Shown: positions 14,191 through 21,633 of the stretch, in pieces
How the letters are laid out: every line of letters starts with the position of its first letter
Position numbering within the stretch: the stretch's first letter is position 1
Source of the DNA: Bacteroidota bacterium
GTDB lineage: Bacteria > Bacteroidota > Bacteroidia > Chitinophagales > Chitinophagaceae
Assembly: GCA_947463975.1 (NCBI GenBank)
Contig: CANHUW010000011.1
Location: forward strand, 1-21,633
Direction: 5' to 3'
DNA length: 21,633 bases
Translations under genes and position numbers: made by a program
Notes under the pieces: model-generated
The model's database searches: none
Told to the model about the DNA's origin: nothing
Seen by the model: the letters and a program-made list of their open reading frames with translations, nothing else

Positions 14191-15441
14191 ATGAATGAAC
14201 ACAAGCAAATTGGACTTTGGTCTCTGCCAGTATTAGTAGCCGCATTGGGCTATTTTGTAGATGTATATGATTTGTTGTTGTTTACTATTGTAAGACAACC
14301 CAGTGTTTTAGCAGTTGGATCAACCCTAGATACTATTATTGTAGACAGTGCGCATATCATTAACTGGCAAATGTCTGGCTTGTTGATTGGTGGAATTCTT
14401 TGGGGTGTAATTGGAGATAAAAAGGGTAGATTAAAAGTATTGTTTGGCTCTATATTATTGTACTCCGTTGCCAATATTCTCACTTCATTTGTTCAAAATG
14501 TAGATCAATACGCTTATTGTAGATTTATTGGTGGGATTGGATTAGCAGGCGAGTTAGGTGCAGGAATTACATTAGTATCTGAAATGTTGCCTAAAAACAA
14601 AAGAGGTATTGGAACATCGATGGTTGCAGGTATTGGATTATTTGGAGCAGTGTTTGCTTACTTTACTTTTCAGTATACAAAAGATTGGAGATTGTGTTAC
14701 CAGATTGGTGGAGGTTTAGGAGTCTTCTTATTAATTCTAAGAGTGAAGGTAGCAGAGTCATTTATGTTTGAATCTGCAAAATTAGAGAACATCCAAAAAG
14801 GTAACTTTATGATGTTCTTGAATAATAAAAAAAGATTTTCAAAATATATTAAAGCCATCTTAATTGGCTTGCCTACTTGGTTTGTGATTGGAGTATTGAT
14901 CAATTATAGCAATAAATTTGCAACAGCTAATTATGGAGAAAATTTAATTGATTCAGGTAGGTCCATCATGTTTGCTTATGTGGGTATTGCGATTGGAGAT
15001 TTAGTTACTGGGTATGTGAGTCAGTTTTTTCAAAGCAGAAAAAAAGCACTTTTATTGTTTTATATTTTAAATACACTTGGAATGGTTTTATTCTTTAGTG
15101 CATTGAATGATTCTGACGATCGCATGTACGCTATCTGTGGATTTTTAGGATTTAGTACTGGTTACTGGGCAATCTTTAATCAAATGGCAGCCGAGCAATT
15201 TGGAACAAATCTAAGAGCTACTGCTGCAACTACTATTCCTAATATGGTTAGAGGAGCTTTGCCATTAATCAACTTTTTATTTTTAGATATCTTACAAAAG
15301 AGCCTGGGTTGGACGATTATTCAGAGTGGTATTTTAACAGGGGCGATTGTAATGGGAATTACTTTAATTGCTTTTGTATATACAGAGGAAACTTATCATA
15401 AAGATTTAGATTATTTGGAGCAAGACAATCCATTGCCCTAA
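14191..15441 (+). CDS. Major facilitator superfamily transporter
   Basis: This 416-residue protein has about 12 transmembrane segments in two halves around a cytoplasmic loop (about residues 196-215, KLENIQKGNFMMFLNNKKRF). The first-half motif A is visible as GVIGDKKGRLKVL after helix 2, and the acidic pair DVYD lies in helix 1 (about residues 24-27). RFIGGIGLAGELGAGITLVSEMLPKNKRG is the helix 4-5 region, typical of the sugar/metabolite:H+ symporter branch. The second half has a weaker motif A (GDLVTGYVSQFFQSRKKA). The substrate is unknown; organic acids, sugars or osmolytes are possible. It lies between dedA and a glycosyltransferase gene (23 bases) on the same strand. Confidence 0.9.
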   Translation: MNEHKQIGLWSLPVLVAALGYFVDVYDLLLFTIVRQPSVLAVGSTLDTIIVDSAHIINWQMSGLLIGGILWGVIGDKKGRLKVLFGSILLYSVANILTSFVQNVDQYAYCRFIGGIGLAGELGAGITLVSEMLPKNKRGIGTSMVAGIGLFGAVFAYFTFQYTKDWRLCYQIGGGLGVFLLILRVKVAESFMFESAKLENIQKGNFMMFLNNKKRFSKYIKAILIGLPTWFVIGVLINYSNKFATANYGENLIDSGRSIMFAYVGIAIGDLVTGYVSQFFQSRKKALLLFYILNTLGMVLFFSALNDSDDRMYAICGFLGFSTGYWAIFNQMAAEQFGTNLRATAATTIPNMVRGALPLINFLFLDILQKSLGWTIIQSGILTGAIVMGITLIAFVYTEETYHKDLDYLEQDNPLP

Positions 15442-15464
15442 TTTAAACGATCAGCTTAGTACTT

Positions 15465-16469
15465 ATGCGCCTTTTAATTATAAGACTTTCCTCCATTGGT
15501 GATATTATTTTTACCTCAGCTGCGATTCGTTGCGCTAAAGAACAAATCCCAGGTGTAGAAATTCATTTCTTAACCAAGAAGTCTTTGAAAGCTGTCACAG
15601 AAGCGAATCCGTACATTGATCATTTTCATTATCATGAAAATAATTTAGCAGCAACCATTGCAGCGTTAAAGGCCGCTAATTTGGATATGGTCATTGACTT
15701 GCATAACAATTTTAGAACTTTTAGAATTAAAAAAGCTTTAGGTGTAACAACATATACCTACAAAAAACTATCACTTCAAAAATGGATACTCACCAGATTT
15801 GGCATCAATCTATTACCCAACACACATATTGTAGAGAGAAGTGTATATCCTTTAAAAGTATTAGGTGTGCAAAATGATGGGAAGGGGATGGATTATTTTG
15901 TACCAGCTGCTGTAAGTATAAAAGCAAATGATATACCCACTTCACATCAAGCTGGATATATTGCTTTGGTAATCGGTGCTTCATATGCAACCAAGAGAAT
16001 GCCTGTGGAGCAATTACAACAATTGTGTTCTTTATTGCCTGTGCCGATTATTTTGATTGGAGGTAAAGAAGATCATCAAAATGGAGAAGAGGTTGCTAGT
16101 ACTGATCCAATCAAAATATACAATGGCTGCGGCAAATTTAATCTACATGAATCTGCATTATTGGTAAAAGGGGCAAGGATGGTTATTTCTAATGATACAG
16201 GTTTTTTACATGTTGCATGTGCCTTTCATAAAAAGACCATTGCCATTTGGGGAGCCACCACGCCTTTATTACAAGTTGGTCCTTACTATGCTGCTTCAGA
16301 CCTGCAAAATGATCAAGAAATGTATTACAATGCAATAGTGCCTAATTTGCCCTGTCAACCTTGCTCTAAATATGGCACAAAAAAATGTCCACATGGACAT
16401 TTTGCATGTATGAAAAAACATGATCTTTCTTTCATTGCAAACAAAGCAATGTCTTATTACAATAGTTAA
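15465..16469 (+). CDS. Family 9 glycosyltransferase (heptosyltransferase-like)
   Basis: This 334-residue protein has the GT-B fold of glycosyltransferase family 9. The N-terminal LIIRLSSIGDIIFTSAAIRC (residues 4-23) is the acceptor-side signature. The C-terminal nucleotide-sugar half has YIALVIGASYATKRMP, PIILIGGKEDHQNGEE and VISNDTGFLHVACAFHKKTIAIWG. Near the end four cysteines (C297, C300, C308, C315 in CQPC...CPHGHFAC) make a cluster that many family members have. It should act on the cytoplasmic face of the inner membrane, adding a heptose or other sugar during LPS core or outer-carbohydrate assembly. No other LPS genes are nearby, so the sugar is not determined. It is the last gene of the symporter run and is followed directly by a strong terminator. 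Confidence 0.9.
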   Translation: MRLLIIRLSSIGDIIFTSAAIRCAKEQIPGVEIHFLTKKSLKAVTEANPYIDHFHYHENNLAATIAALKAANLDMVIDLHNNFRTFRIKKALGVTTYTYKKLSLQKWILTRFGINLLPNTHIVERSVYPLKVLGVQNDGKGMDYFVPAAVSIKANDIPTSHQAGYIALVIGASYATKRMPVEQLQQLCSLLPVPIILIGGKEDHQNGEEVASTDPIKIYNGCGKFNLHESALLVKGARMVISNDTGFLHVACAFHKKTIAIWGATTPLLQVGPYYAASDLQNDQEMYYNAIVPNLPCQPCSKYGTKKCPHGHFACMKKHDLSFIANKAMSYYNS

Positions 16470-16499
16470 AAAAAGCGTCTCCAATTGGAGACGCTTTTT
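16470..16499. terminator. Bidirectional palindromic terminator between the GT9 gene and mdh
   Basis: The sequence from 16470 to 16499 is a complete 30-base palindrome: AAAAAGCGTCTCC, AATT, GGAGACGCTTTTT. That gives a 13-bp stem with GC-rich core and a T5 tail on either strand. It begins at the base after the GT9 stop and lies 38 bases beyond the mdh stop, so it can serve both convergent genes. Confidence 0.92.
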
Positions 16500-16537
16500 G
16501 AGTTCAATGAATCTCTAAAAGAGACTTATTGGGAATA

Positions 16538-17467
16538 TTATAATGTTTTCAACACATCGTTCATGCTTCTAACAGCATCTGCACTCTTATTGAACGCAGC
16601 TTGTTCGTCAGCAGATAAATCCATTTCAACAATTTTCTCCCAGCCATTCTTTCCAATAACAACAGGAACACCTAAGCAGATGTCTTTTTGGCCATATTCG
16701 CCATTCAAGCTTACGCAACAAGTAAATAATTTTTTCTCGTCACGCACAATGCTTTCAACCAATGCAGCTCCCGCAGCACCTGGTGCATACCAAGCTGAAG
16801 TGCCTAATAACTTAGTTAAAGTTGCACCTCCCACCATCGTATCAGCAATGATTTTTTCTTGTTGCTCAGCATTCAAAAACTTTGTTACTGGAATACTATT
16901 CCATGTAGCGTGCTTGATCAAAGGTATCATCGTTGTGTCACCATGACCGCCTACTACCAATGCATTTAAATCTGCAGGGCTGCAGTTTAATGTTGTGCTT
17001 AATTGATATTTAAAACGAGCGCTATCTAAAGTACCACCCATTCCAATAATTCTATTCTTTGGTAAGCCAGTAGATTGTAATGCTAAGTACGTCATGGTAT
17101 CCATTGGGTTACTAATTACAATAACAATAGCATTAGGAGAATGCTTTAATAAGTTTTCACAAACACCTTTTACAATACCCGCATTGGTGCCAATTAATTC
17201 TTCTCTTGTCATCCCTGGTTTACGAGGTAAACCTGAAGTAATCACCACTACATCAGAATTGGCAGTTTTAGTATAATCATTGGTGCTACCAGAAATTCTA
17301 GTATCAAAACCCAATAACGCAGCAGTCTGCATCATATCCTGAGCTTTACCTTCTGCAAAGCCTTCTTTGATGTCTAATAAAACTAATTCACTAGCTAATT
17401 CTTTACGAGCAATATTGTCAGCACATGTTGCGCCTACTGCACCTGCTCCAACTACTGTAATTTTCAT
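16538..17467 (-). CDS. mdh: Malate dehydrogenase (LDH-like type)
   Basis: This 309-residue protein has an NAD-binding N-terminus ITVVGAGAVGATCAD with D32 for the adenosine ribose. The substrate loop GLPRKPGMTREEL has R82 and R88; Arg at the loop position where lactate dehydrogenase has Gln supports malate as substrate. ISNPMD contains N120. The catalytic dyad and carboxylate anchor appear as TLDSARF (D148, R151) and VGGHGDTTM (H175). It interconverts malate and oxaloacetate with NAD in the TCA cycle in the cytoplasm. It has its own -7 element and ends at the shared terminator, so it is probably a single-gene unit that may also receive readthrough from the upstream run. Confidence 0.96.
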   Translation of the reverse strand: MKITVVGAGAVGATCADNIARKELASELVLLDIKEGFAEGKAQDMMQTAALLGFDTRISGSTNDYTKTANSDVVVITSGLPRKPGMTREELIGTNAGIVKGVCENLLKHSPNAIVIVISNPMDTMTYLALQSTGLPKNRIIGMGGTLDSARFKYQLSTTLNCSPADLNALVVGGHGDTTMIPLIKHATWNSIPVTKFLNAEQQEKIIADTMVGGATLTKLLGTSAWYAPGAAGAALVESIVRDEKKLFTCCVSLNGEYGQKDICLGVPVVIGKNGWEKIVEMDLSADEQAAFNKSADAVRSMNDVLKTL

Positions 17468-17504
17468 AAGATGTATATTTTTTTAAGAGGATGATTTTCC
17501 GGGG

Positions 17505-17512
17505 CAAAGTTA
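17505..17512 (-). promoter_or_regulatory. -7 element of the mdh promoter
   Basis: TAACTTTG on the minus strand is an exact TAnnTTTG match, followed by GCCCC. It lies 37 bases from the mdh ATG and 1 base beyond the stop of the upstream gene. No TTG/TTTG is found at the usual spacing upstream (TTTG at 17543-17546 is 30 bases away), so the -33 half is missing or weak. Confidence 0.5.
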
Positions 17513-17513
17513 G

Positions 17514-18005
17514 TTATTTACTATCTATATTTTTAAGTAATTCAAATACTTCTGCACCTTTTTCGTACACTTTTTTCAACTTATTATTCTCATATATTGC
17601 CACAAAAGGGGTCATACTTGGTCTGAAAAAGCTCGGCAGCATAAATTCAGGGTCTCTTCCTATGATAATATTTGGTTTCCCAATCATATTGTACTTCTCA
17701 GCAAATTTTTTGATGGAGGGCATGTCTTTATAGCTATCCCAAATCATCAATACATTTTTAAATTTATCGGCATACTTATTAATTTCAGCAGCCTCATGTT
17801 CACAATGAGGACAATCAGGGCTGAAAATAATAATCATTTGGTACTTGTATTTAGGTAAATTTTTAGTGGTGATCTCTTTACCTCCAACAGATGTAATTTT
17901 AAAGTAGGGTAAGTTTTTATCTTTTTGAAAAGGAGCATATGGGTCTGTTTGAGCTGAAACGTTCAAAACAACAATACTACATAATAGAGCTAATAAATAT
18001 TTCAT
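17514..18005 (-). CDS. Secreted thioredoxin-fold (TlpA/redoxin-like) protein with CPHC motif
   Basis: The protein has 163 residues with a signal peptide (MKYLLALLCSIVVLNVSAQ). The thioredoxin fold shows as YQMIIIFSPDCPHCEHEAAEI with the redox pair C65-P-H-C68, a connecting KFKNVLMIWDS strand, and the cis-proline segment MTPFVAIYENNKLKKVYEKG. The CPHC sequence is the form found in DsbA-like and some TlpA-like proteins and suggests a periplasmic thiol oxidoreductase. Whether it reduces or oxidises is not determined, and no partner membrane reductase is nearby. It follows the ABC ATPase gene after 19 bases and is the last member of the atpG-scpB-lysA-ATPase run. Its stop abuts the mdh -7 element. 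Confidence 0.87.
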   Translation of the reverse strand: MKYLLALLCSIVVLNVSAQTDPYAPFQKDKNLPYFKITSVGGKEITTKNLPKYKYQMIIIFSPDCPHCEHEAAEINKYADKFKNVLMIWDSYKDMPSIKKFAEKYNMIGKPNIIIGRDPEFMLPSFFRPSMTPFVAIYENNKLKKVYEKGAEVFELLKNIDSK

Positions 18006-18024
18006 AGGTTTAGTTTTTTAAGGT

Positions 18025-18798
18025 TTATTTTTTATCGCCCTCCATCATTCTCATGGCTTTAGCGTCTTGTAAAAATTCTGATGCAAATATAAATTTATTA
18101 AGTAATTCGTTTTTGCTGTATATAATATCTTGATTAGTGCCTTCCCATTCTTTTTTACCTTGATGTAAATACAAAATATAATTACCTATTTCCATTACAC
18201 TATTCATATCATGTGTTACCACTATGGTAGTAATATTGTATTCTTTGGTAAGCTCTTCAATCAACTTGTCAATTACCATAGAAGTTTGTGGATCTAAGCC
18301 AGAATTGGGCTCGTCGCAAAAAAGGTATTTAGGCTCCATTACCACGGCTCTAGCTAGCGCAACTCTTTTTTTCATACCACCACTTAACTCAGCAGGGTAT
18401 TTGTTGTTAACGCCTTCTAAGTTTACTCTAGCCAAAATACTGTTCACTTTTTCTAGCTTTTCTTTTGGATTCAATTTTGAAAACATATCCAAAGGAAATT
18501 TTACATTTTCCTCTACTGTTAAAGAATCAAACAAGGCATTACCTTGAAATAACATACCAATGCTATTTCTTAAATCTTTTCTATCTTCCTTGTTCATAGA
18601 AGTCAAACTCTTTCCATCAAAGATCACTTCGCCTTGATCTGCTTGAATTAAATCTACAATACACTTAGTCAATACCGTTTTGCCGCTACCACTAGCGCCA
18701 ATAATTAAATTACACATACCAGGTTTAAATTGCGCACTAATATCATCTAAGATAATTTTAGTGTCAAATTGTTTACTGATATGTTTAATCTCTATCAT
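18025..18798 (-). CDS. ABC transporter ATP-binding protein, MlaF-like
   Basis: The protein has 257 residues, one ABC ATPase domain. It shows Walker A GASGSGKT (34-41), the Q-loop glutamine in LFQGNALF (Q85), the signature LSGGMKKR (138-145), Walker B YLFCDEP (158-164), a D-loop SGLDP and the switch histidine H196 (VVTHD). QGNALFDSLTVEENVKFPL and DEPNSGLDP are typical of the MlaF/Ttg2A branch that powers lipid trafficking between inner and outer membranes. Its usual partners, an MlaE permease and an MlaD/MCE-domain protein, are not adjacent: the neighbours are lysA (1 base away) and a thioredoxin-fold protein. It may pair with a permease encoded elsewhere. The C-terminal tail ends AKAMRMMEGDKK. 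Confidence 0.88.
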   Translation of the reverse strand: MIEIKHISKQFDTKIILDDISAQFKPGMCNLIIGASGSGKTVLTKCIVDLIQADQGEVIFDGKSLTSMNKEDRKDLRNSIGMLFQGNALFDSLTVEENVKFPLDMFSKLNPKEKLEKVNSILARVNLEGVNNKYPAELSGGMKKRVALARAVVMEPKYLFCDEPNSGLDPQTSMVIDKLIEELTKEYNITTIVVTHDMNSVMEIGNYILYLHQGKKEWEGTNQDIIYSKNELLNKFIFASEFLQDAKAMRMMEGDKK

Positions 18799-18799
18799 A

Positions 18800-20017
18800 C
18801 TATTTTGTTAAAGGTACTTGCAAGTGAAGTAAGTCTTCGAAGTTATCTCTTCTGCTAATTAGTTTTGCTATTCCATTTTCAACTAAGACTTGCGCAGGCT
18901 TATATCTTGCATTGTAATTACTGGCCATTTCATAACCATATGCGCCTGCATTATACAATACCAAGAAATCTCCTTCTTCAATGGTTGGAATGGGTCGATC
19001 CCAAGCAAAAGTATCTGTTTCGCAAATATTGCCTACTACTGCGTATTCTTGCAATGGTTTTTCTGGATGACTTAAATTATCAATATAGTGATAAGCATCA
19101 TAAAACATAGGTCTAATCAAATGATTTAAGCCTGTATCAATGCCCGCGAATTGAATATCACCTGATTGTTTCATTACATTTACTGTAGCAATAAAGTAGC
19201 CAGCCTCACTCACAATATACTTACCAGGCTCAAACCAAGCAGTGAATGATCTTCCAAATTGTTCAGATAATTTTGCCACTACTTTATTTACTTCAGCACC
19301 AAGTAGGGCCATATCTGTTCCTTTTTCTTCTGGTTGATAGGGCACTTTAAATCCACCGCCAAAGTCTAAAATTGTCACTGTAGGAAAATGCGTAAGCAAT
19401 TGTTCAAACACTTCAGCAGATTGTAAAAATACTTTTACATCCTTAATCTCGCTGCCTGTATGTATATGCAGTGTAGAGATTTGTATATTATATTTTGCTT
19501 GAATGGTTTTTAAAGTGTCTAATTCAGTTACTGGTATACCAAATTTACTTTTATCATGACCTGTAGCAATTTTTAAATTACCACCTGCCATAATATTAGG
19601 TCTTACGCGAACACCCACTGGATAACTGCTTCCAAACTTCGCTCCAAATTTTTCCAAGTTGGATAAGCTATCAATATTCACATAAATTCCTAAACTTACT
19701 GCTTCGCATATTTCTTCGAAGCTTACACTGTTGCTAGTGTATAAAACTTGATTAGGTGCAAAGCCAACATGTAATGCCAATTTAGCTTCGTTGATAGAGC
19801 TGCAATCTATATTGCCACCAGCTCTTTTAACCACATCTAAAATATGAATATTCGTTAAAGCTTTACATGCATAAAATATGCGTGTAGTCTTGGAATCGAA
19901 ATGATTAAATAAGTCTTGATATTGCTGCGCAATTTTTTCGGCATGATACACATACAAAGGTGTACCATAGTTTGTTGCAGCTTGTTTTAATAGATCGTAG
20001 GATAAACTGGCATTCAT
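18800..20017 (-). CDS. lysA: Diaminopimelate decarboxylase
   Basis: The protein has 405 residues from the ATG at 20017 (MNASLSYDLL). It is an alanine-racemase-fold PLP enzyme: the Schiff-base lysine is K52 in FYACKALTN, followed by NIDCSSINEAKLAL, HIHTGSEIKD, the glycine-rich LDFGGGFKVPY that holds the PLP phosphate, FEPGKYIVSEAG, and the C-terminal GNICETDTFAWDR and YNAGAYGYEMASNYN. It decarboxylates meso-diaminopimelate to lysine, the last step of lysine synthesis, in the cytoplasm. An in-frame extension to 20110 would run into the end of scpB and has a lysine-rich composition unlike the family, so it is rejected. A TATCTTCG (20022-20029, minus strand), one mismatch from the -7 consensus, sits just upstream, but readthrough from scpB is likely. 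Confidence 0.94.
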   Translation of the reverse strand: MNASLSYDLLKQAATNYGTPLYVYHAEKIAQQYQDLFNHFDSKTTRIFYACKALTNIHILDVVKRAGGNIDCSSINEAKLALHVGFAPNQVLYTSNSVSFEEICEAVSLGIYVNIDSLSNLEKFGAKFGSSYPVGVRVRPNIMAGGNLKIATGHDKSKFGIPVTELDTLKTIQAKYNIQISTLHIHTGSEIKDVKVFLQSAEVFEQLLTHFPTVTILDFGGGFKVPYQPEEKGTDMALLGAEVNKVVAKLSEQFGRSFTAWFEPGKYIVSEAGYFIATVNVMKQSGDIQFAGIDTGLNHLIRPMFYDAYHYIDNLSHPEKPLQEYAVVGNICETDTFAWDRPIPTIEEGDFLVLYNAGAYGYEMASNYNARYKPAQVLVENGIAKLISRRDNFEDLLHLQVPLTK

Positions 20018-20033
20018 ACTACGAAGATACAAT

Positions 20034-20714
20034 TTATGCTTCTTCTTCAGGTAAATTTGGGGTCTCTTCTTGCTCGCGAGCTTCTTGATTTGCATCTGCG
20101 ATTTGCTCAAAAACGCTGTTATCGGTAAAGTCTTCTGGTTTGATCACCGTAGCTTCTACAATTTGATCTGCCAACACTTCTCTTATTTTTGGTAAATCAT
20201 CCGTTGAGTTGATGCCAAAATAATCCATAAAGTTTTTAGAAGTACCATAAACTAATGGCTTGCCAGGTAAGTGTTCGTTACGACCGCTGATGACAATCAA
20301 TTCTTTTTCCAATAATTTTTGAATAGAGTAATCACTATTCACTCCTCTGATTGCTTCTACTTCACCTTTTGTAATAGGTTGTTTATAAGCAATGATAGCT
20401 AAAGACTCTAAAGCAGCATTGGAAAGACGCTTCAAGAATTTATCGCCATTTAATTGAGCAATGGTTGCATGAAAAGAAGGCTTGGTTAAAAACTGCCAGC
20501 CTCCACCACTTTGTTTTAATTCAAATGGATAAAATTCAGTTGCATATTTCTCTTGAATTCCGTTTAAGGCAGATTCTACCTGATCTAAAGTAATGCGTTC
20601 TTCTAAAAATCCAAAAGCATTATTAATTAACTCGGTGATATCATTAGCGTTTAAAGCTTTATCACTTGCGAAGATCAAGGCTTCAATATGAGGAATAATT
20701 TGGCTGATTTCCAT
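20034..20714 (-). CDS. scpB: Segregation and condensation protein B
   Basis: The protein has 226 residues with two winged-helix domains: IEALIFASDKALNANDI near the start and, from about residue 95, LSNAALESLAIIAYKQPITKGEVEAIRGVNSDYSIQKLLEKELI, followed by GRNEHLPGKPLVYGTSKNFMDYFG, the hallmark of ScpB. It forms the kleisin complex with ScpA and SMC for chromosome condensation. The C-terminal tail (about 185-226) is acidic and probably disordered, ending LPEEEA. It lies 11 bases after atpG and 16 before lysA on the same strand. ScpA is not in the window, whereas in many bacteria scpA and scpB are adjacent. Confidence 0.94.
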   Translation of the reverse strand: MEISQIIPHIEALIFASDKALNANDITELINNAFGFLEERITLDQVESALNGIQEKYATEFYPFELKQSGGGWQFLTKPSFHATIAQLNGDKFLKRLSNAALESLAIIAYKQPITKGEVEAIRGVNSDYSIQKLLEKELIVISGRNEHLPGKPLVYGTSKNFMDYFGINSTDDLPKIREVLADQIVEATVIKPEDFTDNSVFEQIADANQEAREQEETPNLPEEEA

Positions 20715-20725
20715 ATGGGTATTGC

Positions 20726-21595
20726 TTATCCGTTTAATGCAGCTGCACCACTTACGATCTCAGTTAACTCAGTCGTAATAGCCGCTTGTCTTGCACGGTT
20801 GTAAGATATTTTCAATGATTTTAATAATTCGTTCGCGTTCTCACTTGCCTTATCCATCGCAGTCATTCTAGCGCCATGTTCACTTGCATTGGCATCTAAA
20901 ACTGCTTTGAATAATTGTGTGTTCAAGATTTTAGGCATCAATTCATTTACTAAAACAGTTTTCTCTGGCTCAAAAATAAAATCTACTTTTTTCTTGTTTG
21001 CCGCAGCACTGATTTTAGGAATAGGTAAGAATGGTTCTGCTTTGAATTCTTGGGTTGCAGCGTTTTTAAATTCGCTATAAATAATTTCAATAGCATCAAA
21101 TTCTTTATCCGCAAAAGCATTCATCGCAGCTTTAGCAGCTTCTTGAACGTTTTCAAATTTTAAGTCTAAGAAGATATCTTTATATGCTGCATTGGTATTG
21201 TATCCTGATTTGCTTAAGCTCTCAAACCCTTTCTTTCCAATATTCCAGATGGTAATTTTTTGAGTAGGGTATTTATCCGCGATAGTTGCTTTGGCTAATT
21301 TCACTACATTGGCATTGTATCCACCACATAAACCACGATCAGAAGTAATCACAATCAACAACACATTATTCACTGGACGCGTCTCGGCAAGGGCCAAATT
21401 GATATCTCCTTCCAAGCTACCCACAATATTGCTCAACATATCTTGTAACTTGTTGGCATAGGGTCTCATTTGAGTGATGGCGTCTTGAGCACGACGTAAT
21501 TTTGCAGCACTTACCATTTTCATGGCTTTAGTGATCTGTTGGGTACCCTGGGTACTTTTTATCCTATTTCTTACTTCTTTTAATTGTCCAGCCAT
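20726..21595 (-). CDS. atpG: F1F0 ATP synthase gamma subunit
   Basis: The protein has 289 residues. The N-terminal coiled-coil strand GQLKEVRNRIKSTQGTQQIT...MVSAAKLRRAQ and the C-terminal strand ARMTAMDKASENANELLKSL...YNRARQAAITTELTEIVSGA form the rotor shaft. The globular middle carries the conserved SDRGLCGGYN. The subunit couples proton flow through F0 to conformational change in the alpha/beta hexamer at the inner membrane. atpA, the usual upstream neighbour, would lie beyond the right edge; the 38 bases visible upstream hold a -7 element. scpB follows after 11 bases. Confidence 0.96.
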   Translation of the reverse strand: MAGQLKEVRNRIKSTQGTQQITKAMKMVSAAKLRRAQDAITQMRPYANKLQDMLSNIVGSLEGDINLALAETRPVNNVLLIVITSDRGLCGGYNANVVKLAKATIADKYPTQKITIWNIGKKGFESLSKSGYNTNAAYKDIFLDLKFENVQEAAKAAMNAFADKEFDAIEIIYSEFKNAATQEFKAEPFLPIPKISAAANKKKVDFIFEPEKTVLVNELMPKILNTQLFKAVLDANASEHGARMTAMDKASENANELLKSLKISYNRARQAAITTELTEIVSGAAALNG

Positions 21596-21615
21596 ATCTG
21601 TGTTTTATAAGCGAG

Positions 21616-21623
21616 CAAAGGTA
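21616..21623 (-). promoter_or_regulatory. -7 element upstream of atpG
   Basis: TACCTTTG on the minus strand is an exact TAnnTTTG match followed by GC, 20 bases from the atpG ATG. The -33 half, if present, would lie beyond the right edge of the window. It suggests atpG and the genes after it can be transcribed separately from the rest of the ATP synthase operon. Confidence 0.5.
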
Positions 21624-21633
21624 TAATTTTTTC

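Noticed and set aside
20018..20110. N-terminal extension of lysA overlapping scpB
   Set aside because: The extra 31 residues are Lys-rich, antithetical to the family start, and are the scpB 3' end read in another frame.

Overview
The window looks like a chromosomal segment of a Bacteroidota bacterium. The evidence is AT-rich DNA, weak ribosome-binding sites, secreted proteins whose signal peptides end in Ala-Gln, and TAnnTTTG-type -7 promoter elements in front of yebC, mdh and atpG. Several proteins also have forms typical of the phylum: a fused alpha/beta 2-oxoacid dehydrogenase E1, a YebC beginning MGRIFEVRKATM, and a DUF1573 protein. A Chitinophagaceae-like member is my best guess from the overall flavour, but that is inference. 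I see no tRNA, rRNA, CRISPR array, insertion sequence, integrase or attachment site, and no gene-free stretch longer than about 115 bases.

Left edge (1-2930, + strand): the 3' end of a large repetitive protein. It has phage-tail-fibre-like repeats, including a near-perfect 81-bp tandem repeat, and a glycine-rich C-terminal tip. It is followed by a cupin gene, a small regulator with an apparent HMA-like N-terminal domain and an AraC helix-turn-helix, and an atypical short-chain dehydrogenase lacking the usual catalytic tyrosine.

Minus-strand block 2920-7111: reading right to left, a secreted DUF1573 protein, a class I aminotransferase, a secreted amidohydrolase and an arginase. It converges on the dehydrogenase gene, with an 8-bp overlap of the two coding ends and an 11-bp perfect hairpin across the junction. 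The divergent + strand gene is a fused branched-chain-type 2-oxoacid dehydrogenase E1 (7218-9596). Its 3' end overlaps that of a small secreted Bacteroidota protein, which lies 1 base downstream of yebC.

Transport block: a cationic-amino-acid-type APC permease (- strand, with its own terminator) faces away from a tightly packed + strand run. That run is a dicarboxylate/glutamate:cation symporter, a DedA protein, an MFS transporter and a family 9 glycosyltransferase, closed by a 30-base palindromic terminator shared with the convergent mdh.

Right side (16538-21595, - strand): atpG, scpB, lysA, an MlaF-type ABC ATPase and a thioredoxin-fold protein form a compact same-strand run with gaps of 1-19 bases. 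mdh follows and has its own -7 element. These are mostly housekeeping genes.

I found no convincing case of an undescribed multi-gene system. The best leads are the tail-fibre-like protein at the left edge, the degenerate HMA-AraC regulator with its HxH-less cupin partner, the Tyr-less dehydrogenase, hairpins placed at gene junctions, and the orphan MlaF-type ATPase.
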